Below, one piece after another: positions 6,842 through 9,150 of a stretch of DNA of 9,150 bases. The stretch's first letter is position 1; the number at the start of each line of letters is the position of its first letter. The notes under the pieces are model-generated. The model was not told where the DNA came from, did not search any database, and was given only the letters and a program-made list of their open reading frames with translations. Source of the stretch: Gemmatimonadota bacterium (GTDB taxonomy: Bacteria; Gemmatimonadota; Gemmatimonadetes; Gemmatimonadales; Gemmatimonadaceae); assembly GCA_028287205.1 (NCBI GenBank), contig JAQBQC010000493.1:1-9150 (forward strand). Direction: 5' to 3'. Made by a program: the position numbers and the translations under genes.

Positions 6842-6874
6842 CGCCAGCTTCATTTACCATATCGTAGGCTGGCG
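6842..6874 (+). repeat. 7-bp inverted repeat in the pcm/hypothetical-gene gap
   Basis: CGCCAGC (6842-6848) is the exact reverse complement of GCTGGCG (6868-6874), with 19 AT-rich bases between the arms. An 8-base direct repeat AGCTTCAT (6846-6853 and 6879-6886) overlaps the same stretch. The gap is otherwise unlike the surrounding GC-rich coding DNA. The dyad could be an operator over the candidate -10 element, or a weak terminator stem for the upstream operon. There is no U-tract after the second arm, so I consider intrinsic termination unlikely. Confidence 0.35.
6855..6865 (+). promoter_or_regulatory. Candidate -10 region for the hypothetical-acyP-apt operon
   Basis: The AT-rich stretch TACCATATCGT contains two overlapping hexamers of the TAxxxT or TATxxT type (6855-6860 and 6860-6865). 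It lies 47 to 58 bases before the ATG at 6913, which is a sensible promoter position for the start of a new operon. The -35 side is weak: CTGACG at 6830-6835 matches four of six bases but at a long 19-base spacing. The call rests on composition, position and the presence of a separate ribosome-binding site downstream. Confidence 0.3.
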
Positions 6875-6902
6875 CTCGAGCTTCATGCCGCACCGCGCCC
6901 CC

Positions 6903-6907
6903 AGGAG
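6903..6907 (+). promoter_or_regulatory. Shine-Dalgarno that fixes the start of the hypothetical gene
   Basis: AGGAG ends five bases before ATG 6913. An in-frame GTG at 6907 overlaps the last base of this site and so is unlikely to be the start. This is an independent ribosome-binding site, consistent with a new transcription unit after pcm. Confidence 0.65.
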
Positions 6908-6912
6908 TGCCG

Positions 6913-8202
6913 ATGGAAGACAGTTCGGAAGACCTTCCCAAGCCCCCACGCCGCACCGCCGCGCGGCCATTCTTCTCGCCGCGCCCGACTTCCGGTGAGG
7001 GCGTCACGGGCCCGCTCGAGCTGAGTCGCCGCCGAGCCGCTCAGCTCTTCACGCCGCCAAGCTCATCGCCCGCAACTCCACTCGGCGACCAGGCCGAGTC
7101 GCGCGACGTGGATCCGGTTGCCGAGGCAACGTCGGCGCCCGCTTCGGACGCTGCGGACGGATCGACGGAGATGGCGGCGGATTCGGCGGTCGGTGACGCC
7201 GCGCATGCGGATGCATCGCTGGCCGACGCATCGAGCGACATCGAATTCGAGGGAGACTGGACCGCTCCGCCGTTGATCGCGCCCGAGCGCACGCTCGATG
7301 CGGAGTCACTGTTGGCGACGAATGACTTCGGGAGCGACGACCGGCTCGTGGTCGAGCAGTTCGAGCACGAGGAAATCGAGCTGAATGCCTCAGCATCGAA
7401 TGTGACGGACGAGCATTCCATCGAGGTGATCGCCTACGATGATGCGAACAGCCTGCTCAAGGCAGCTGCAGCCGATGGAAAGAATCCCCAGGTGGATGGG
7501 CTGCAGCTCGAGTCGACGGAATTCTCGTTCGAGCAGGAATCGCCGCCGCCACGGATGAACGTCGACAGCTTCTGGGCGAGCGAGCCGTTCGGCAGAATCG
7601 AGGAGCCTGAGCTCGCGGCCGACGCTGCGTCGCTGGCGGATGTGACCGAGGCGACGATCGATGAGGAGACAGCGAGTGAGCCGGCATTTGCGGCAGATCA
7701 CGCCGCAGCGGAGCTGTCGATCGCAGATCAGCCGCTCGAGTGGGCGGACGATCCCTCGACCACGATCTCGCACGCGCAGGCGGCGCTCGAGCCGGAGCCG
7801 GAGCACGATCCCGCTCCGCCTCGCGAGCAGACTTCCAGGCTTGCCGACATCTCGCCGCCGTGGATGAGCCGTCTCACGCCCGTGAGCTCGCAGTCGCTCG
7901 AGCAGCTCAAGGAATCGGAGCCGTGGGATCTCACACCGTCGCACGGCATCGAGCTGATTCGAGAGGAACGGAAGGCGAGCGAGGACGCTCGCGAATCATC
8001 GATTGGCGAACCTGAAACGATTGCGCAGCCGGCCGCGGAGGGATCACAAGTAGCCAGCGCCGGTCACGATGTCGCCGATGCGCTCGTGCGCATCGCGGCG
8101 CGTGTTCGCGACGGCGAGCTCGAGGTGCCGGCCGAGGCGGAGATGAGCGACGAGGCGGCGCTGTCGGCGGTACTCACCGCGCTCCTTCGAATGCGACGTT
8201 GA
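6913..8202 (+). CDS. Acidic, low-complexity, cysteine-free protein of unknown function
   Basis: I do not recognise this 429-residue protein. The N-terminus has a basic, proline-rich patch (about residues 10-41: KPPRRTAARPFFSPRP and later LSRRRAAQLFTPP). Residues ~50-380 are dominated by Ala, Glu, Asp, Ser and Pro, have no cysteine and look intrinsically disordered. Five tryptophans are spread through the molecule in short acidic or proline contexts (W116 in GDWTAPP, W221 in SFWASEPF, W277 in EWADD, W317 in PPWMSR, W338 in EPWDLTP). The last ~46 residues (384-429) look folded: two amphipathic helices (DVADALVRIAARVRDGE and DEAALSAVLTALLRMRR). There is no signal peptide, membrane segment or enzyme motif. 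It is first in an apparent operon with acyP and apt. Base composition and codon use look native. A scaffold or adaptor role is possible but unsupported. Confidence 0.8.
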   Translation: MEDSSEDLPKPPRRTAARPFFSPRPTSGEGVTGPLELSRRRAAQLFTPPSSSPATPLGDQAESRDVDPVAEATSAPASDAADGSTEMAADSAVGDAAHADASLADASSDIEFEGDWTAPPLIAPERTLDAESLLATNDFGSDDRLVVEQFEHEEIELNASASNVTDEHSIEVIAYDDANSLLKAAAADGKNPQVDGLQLESTEFSFEQESPPPRMNVDSFWASEPFGRIEEPELAADAASLADVTEATIDEETASEPAFAADHAAAELSIADQPLEWADDPSTTISHAQAALEPEPEHDPAPPREQTSRLADISPPWMSRLTPVSSQSLEQLKESEPWDLTPSHGIELIREERKASEDARESSIGEPETIAQPAAEGSQVASAGHDVADALVRIAARVRDGELEVPAEAEMSDEAALSAVLTALLRMRR

Positions 8203-8480
8203 GTGGGGTGTTCGCGCACGTCGAGGTAAAGGGCCGAGTGCAGGGTGTCGGCTTTCGCGAGTTCACGCGCACGATCGCGCAGCGGCTCGGCATTGCGGGA
8301 TGGGTTCGCAATCGCGAGGATGGGTGTGTCGAGCTGGCCGCATCCGGAAACGCGAGCCAGATCGAGACGTTGCTCGCGGCGGTGCGCCGCGGGCCCGCCG
8401 GCGGCAACGTGCAGGAGGTGCGCGCGCTTCCCGTCGACGAGCAGGACGTGATGCCCAAACCCTTCGTCATTCGCCGGTGA
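8199..8480 (+). CDS. acyP: Acylphosphatase
   Basis: Acylphosphatase hydrolyses the carboxyl-phosphate bond of small acyl phosphates. The 93-residue protein has the family signature KGRVQGVGFREF with catalytic Arg20, and GWVRNREDG with catalytic Asn38; length and motif spacing are standard. The start is uncertain. TTG 8199 gives a 4-base TTGA overlap with the preceding gene, matching the coupling style of this region. An in-frame GTG at 8208 would shorten it by three residues and also leave a complete domain. No convincing Shine-Dalgarno precedes either one. Acyl phosphate is also the donor for PlsY earlier in the window, but the two are in separate units, so any link is speculation. Confidence 0.93.
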   Translation: MSGVFAHVEVKGRVQGVGFREFTRTIAQRLGIAGWVRNREDGCVELAASGNASQIETLLAAVRRGPAGGNVQEVRALPVDEQDVMPKPFVIRR

Positions 8481-8484
8481 GATT

Positions 8485-9027
8485 GTGACTGCTGCCACCC
8501 GCGCAGAGATCGACCGAGAGCTGCGCTCACTCATCCGCGAGATCCCGAACTTTCCAAAACCGGGGATCAACTTCAAGGACATCACGCCGCTGCTCGCGAA
8601 GGCGGCAGCGTTTCGGAGTGCGACCGAGGCGATGGCCGCGCCATTCGCCTCGGATGGAATCACTCACGTCGTCGGCATCGAGAGTCGCGGGTTCATTCTC
8701 GGGGCGCCAATCGCACAACAGCTGGGCGCCGGCTTCATCCCGGTGCGGAAGCCGGGCAAGCTTCCTCACACCGTCGAGCGAGTCGACTACAAGCTCGAAT
8801 ACGGCACGGACGCGCTGGAGATGCATCGCGACACGCTCGAGTGGGGACATCGCGTGCTGATCGTGGACGACGTGCTCGCGACCGGCGGTACGTTGAAGGC
8901 GACGTGCGAGCTGGTTGGCGCGACGGGCTCGGAGCTGATCGGGTGCAGCGTCCTGATCGCGCTCGCGGATCTGTCGGGGCTGACCGCGATGCGGCACTGG
9001 CGCGTGCACTCGCTGCTGCGCTACTGA
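8485..9027 (+). CDS. apt: Adenine phosphoribosyltransferase
   Basis: Apt converts adenine and phosphoribosyl pyrophosphate (PRPP) into AMP and pyrophosphate in purine salvage. The 180-residue protein has the N-terminal IPNFPKPGINFKDITPLL segment typical of the family, the GIESRGFILGAPIA segment, the RKPGKLPHTV flexible-loop region, and the PRPP-binding motif VLIVDDVLATGGT (124-136, with Asp128 and Asp129). Length is normal and all key motifs are present. The start is GTG 8485, four bases after the acyP stop, with GGTGA at 8476-8480 as a possible ribosome-binding site overlapping that stop. It closes the second short operon. Confidence 0.97.
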   Translation: MTAATRAEIDRELRSLIREIPNFPKPGINFKDITPLLAKAAAFRSATEAMAAPFASDGITHVVGIESRGFILGAPIAQQLGAGFIPVRKPGKLPHTVERVDYKLEYGTDALEMHRDTLEWGHRVLIVDDVLATGGTLKATCELVGATGSELIGCSVLIALADLSGLTAMRHWRVHSLLRY

Positions 9028-9070
9028 CGGAGATCGTCCGGGCACCCTGTATCACGCCGCGCGTTGGCGC

Positions 9071-9076
9071 TACCTT
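9071..9076 (+). promoter_or_regulatory. Candidate -10 element just before the last gene
   Basis: TACCTT at 9071-9076 lies 12 bases before ATG 9089, within a 61-bp gap after apt. If it is a -10 element, transcription would start only about five or six bases before the ATG, giving an almost leaderless mRNA. This fits the absence of a Shine-Dalgarno sequence there. The -35 region is poor (CTGTAT at 9047-9052). The hexamer resembles TACCAT in the gap before the hypothetical gene. Confidence 0.28.
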
Positions 9077-9088
9077 CTGTACGCCGCC

Positions 9089-9150
9089 ATGCGCATTCTG
9101 ACGATCACGCACAACTATCCACGATGGGATGGCGACAGGGCAGGCGCCTT
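9089..9150 (+). CDS. Probable GT4-type (group 1) glycosyltransferase, N-terminal fragment
   Basis: Twenty complete codons and two extra bases are visible before the window ends: MRILTITHNYPRWDGDRAGA. The RILTITHNYPR start followed by a GDxAG segment is characteristic of the N-terminus of GT-B fold, group 1 glycosyltransferases, where the first beta strand leads into the acceptor-binding loop. The rest of the gene, including the donor site, lies outside the window. It starts a new unit 61 bp after apt, on the same strand. The family call rests on this short motif alone. Confidence 0.65.
   Translation, partial: MRILTITHNYPRWDGDRAGA

Noticed and set aside
6830..6874. MerR-type operator-promoter (19-bp spacer with internal dyad) controlled by the embedded regulator
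   Set aside because: The 19-bp spacing exists on paper, but the inverted repeat is centred over the -10 element, not in the spacer, and the -35 match is weak.
9028..9060. Short hairpins after apt (for example GACGGAGATCGTC) as a terminator
   Set aside because: The stems are only four base pairs and no T-run follows.
1..9150. tRNA, rRNA, CRISPR, insertion sequences, prophage or defence genes
   Set aside because: I looked on both strands and saw no RNA-gene signatures, repeat arrays, transposase motifs or composition breaks.

Overview
The window is 9,150 bases of high-GC bacterial chromosome. It carries a single co-directional (+) run of core-metabolism and housekeeping genes, packed almost without gaps. 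I see no mobile elements, CRISPR arrays, rRNA or tRNA. Gene content and order (DUF512 radical SAM protein, der, plsY, gpsA, a MerR-type regulator, a family-2 glycosyltransferase, surE, pcm, then acyP and apt), plus the GC-rich style and CTC/GAG-heavy codon use, suggest Gemmatimonadota or a related phylum. This assignment is inferred from recall of gene families and was not tested.

Region 1 (1-161) holds what looks like the last 19 codons of an upstream gene, stopping at 59-61, then a ~100-bp gap with a weak promoter candidate. Region 2 (162-6833) is an eight-gene block in which every junction either overlaps (ATGA, GTGA or TGATG) or abuts exactly. It contains the DUF512 radical SAM protein, Der (50S ribosome assembly GTPase), PlsY and GpsA (first acyl transfer of phospholipid synthesis and supply of its glycerol-3-phosphate), a small MerR-family DNA-binding protein, a soluble GT2 glycosyltransferase, SurE (5'-nucleotidase) and Pcm (isoaspartyl repair methyltransferase). 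PlsY and GpsA act one after the other in a pathway, and SurE and Pcm are a classical neighbouring stress-survival pair.

Region 3 (6834-6912) is a 79-bp AT-richer gap with a 7-bp inverted repeat and a possible -10 element. Region 4 (6913-9027) is a second short operon: a 429-residue acidic, cysteine-free, apparently disordered protein of unknown function, acylphosphatase (acyP, probably a TTG start overlapping the previous stop) and adenine phosphoribosyltransferase (apt). Region 5 (9028-9150) is a 61-bp gap followed by the first 20 codons of a probable GT4-type glycosyltransferase cut off by the window edge.

Most of the window is ordinary core genome. The parts most worth a second look are the uncharacterised radical SAM protein tied to Der, the MerR regulator embedded in a housekeeping operon, and the acidic low-complexity protein with its basic N-terminus, spaced tryptophan motifs and small predicted C-terminal helical domain. 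I found no clear evidence of a new multi-gene system.
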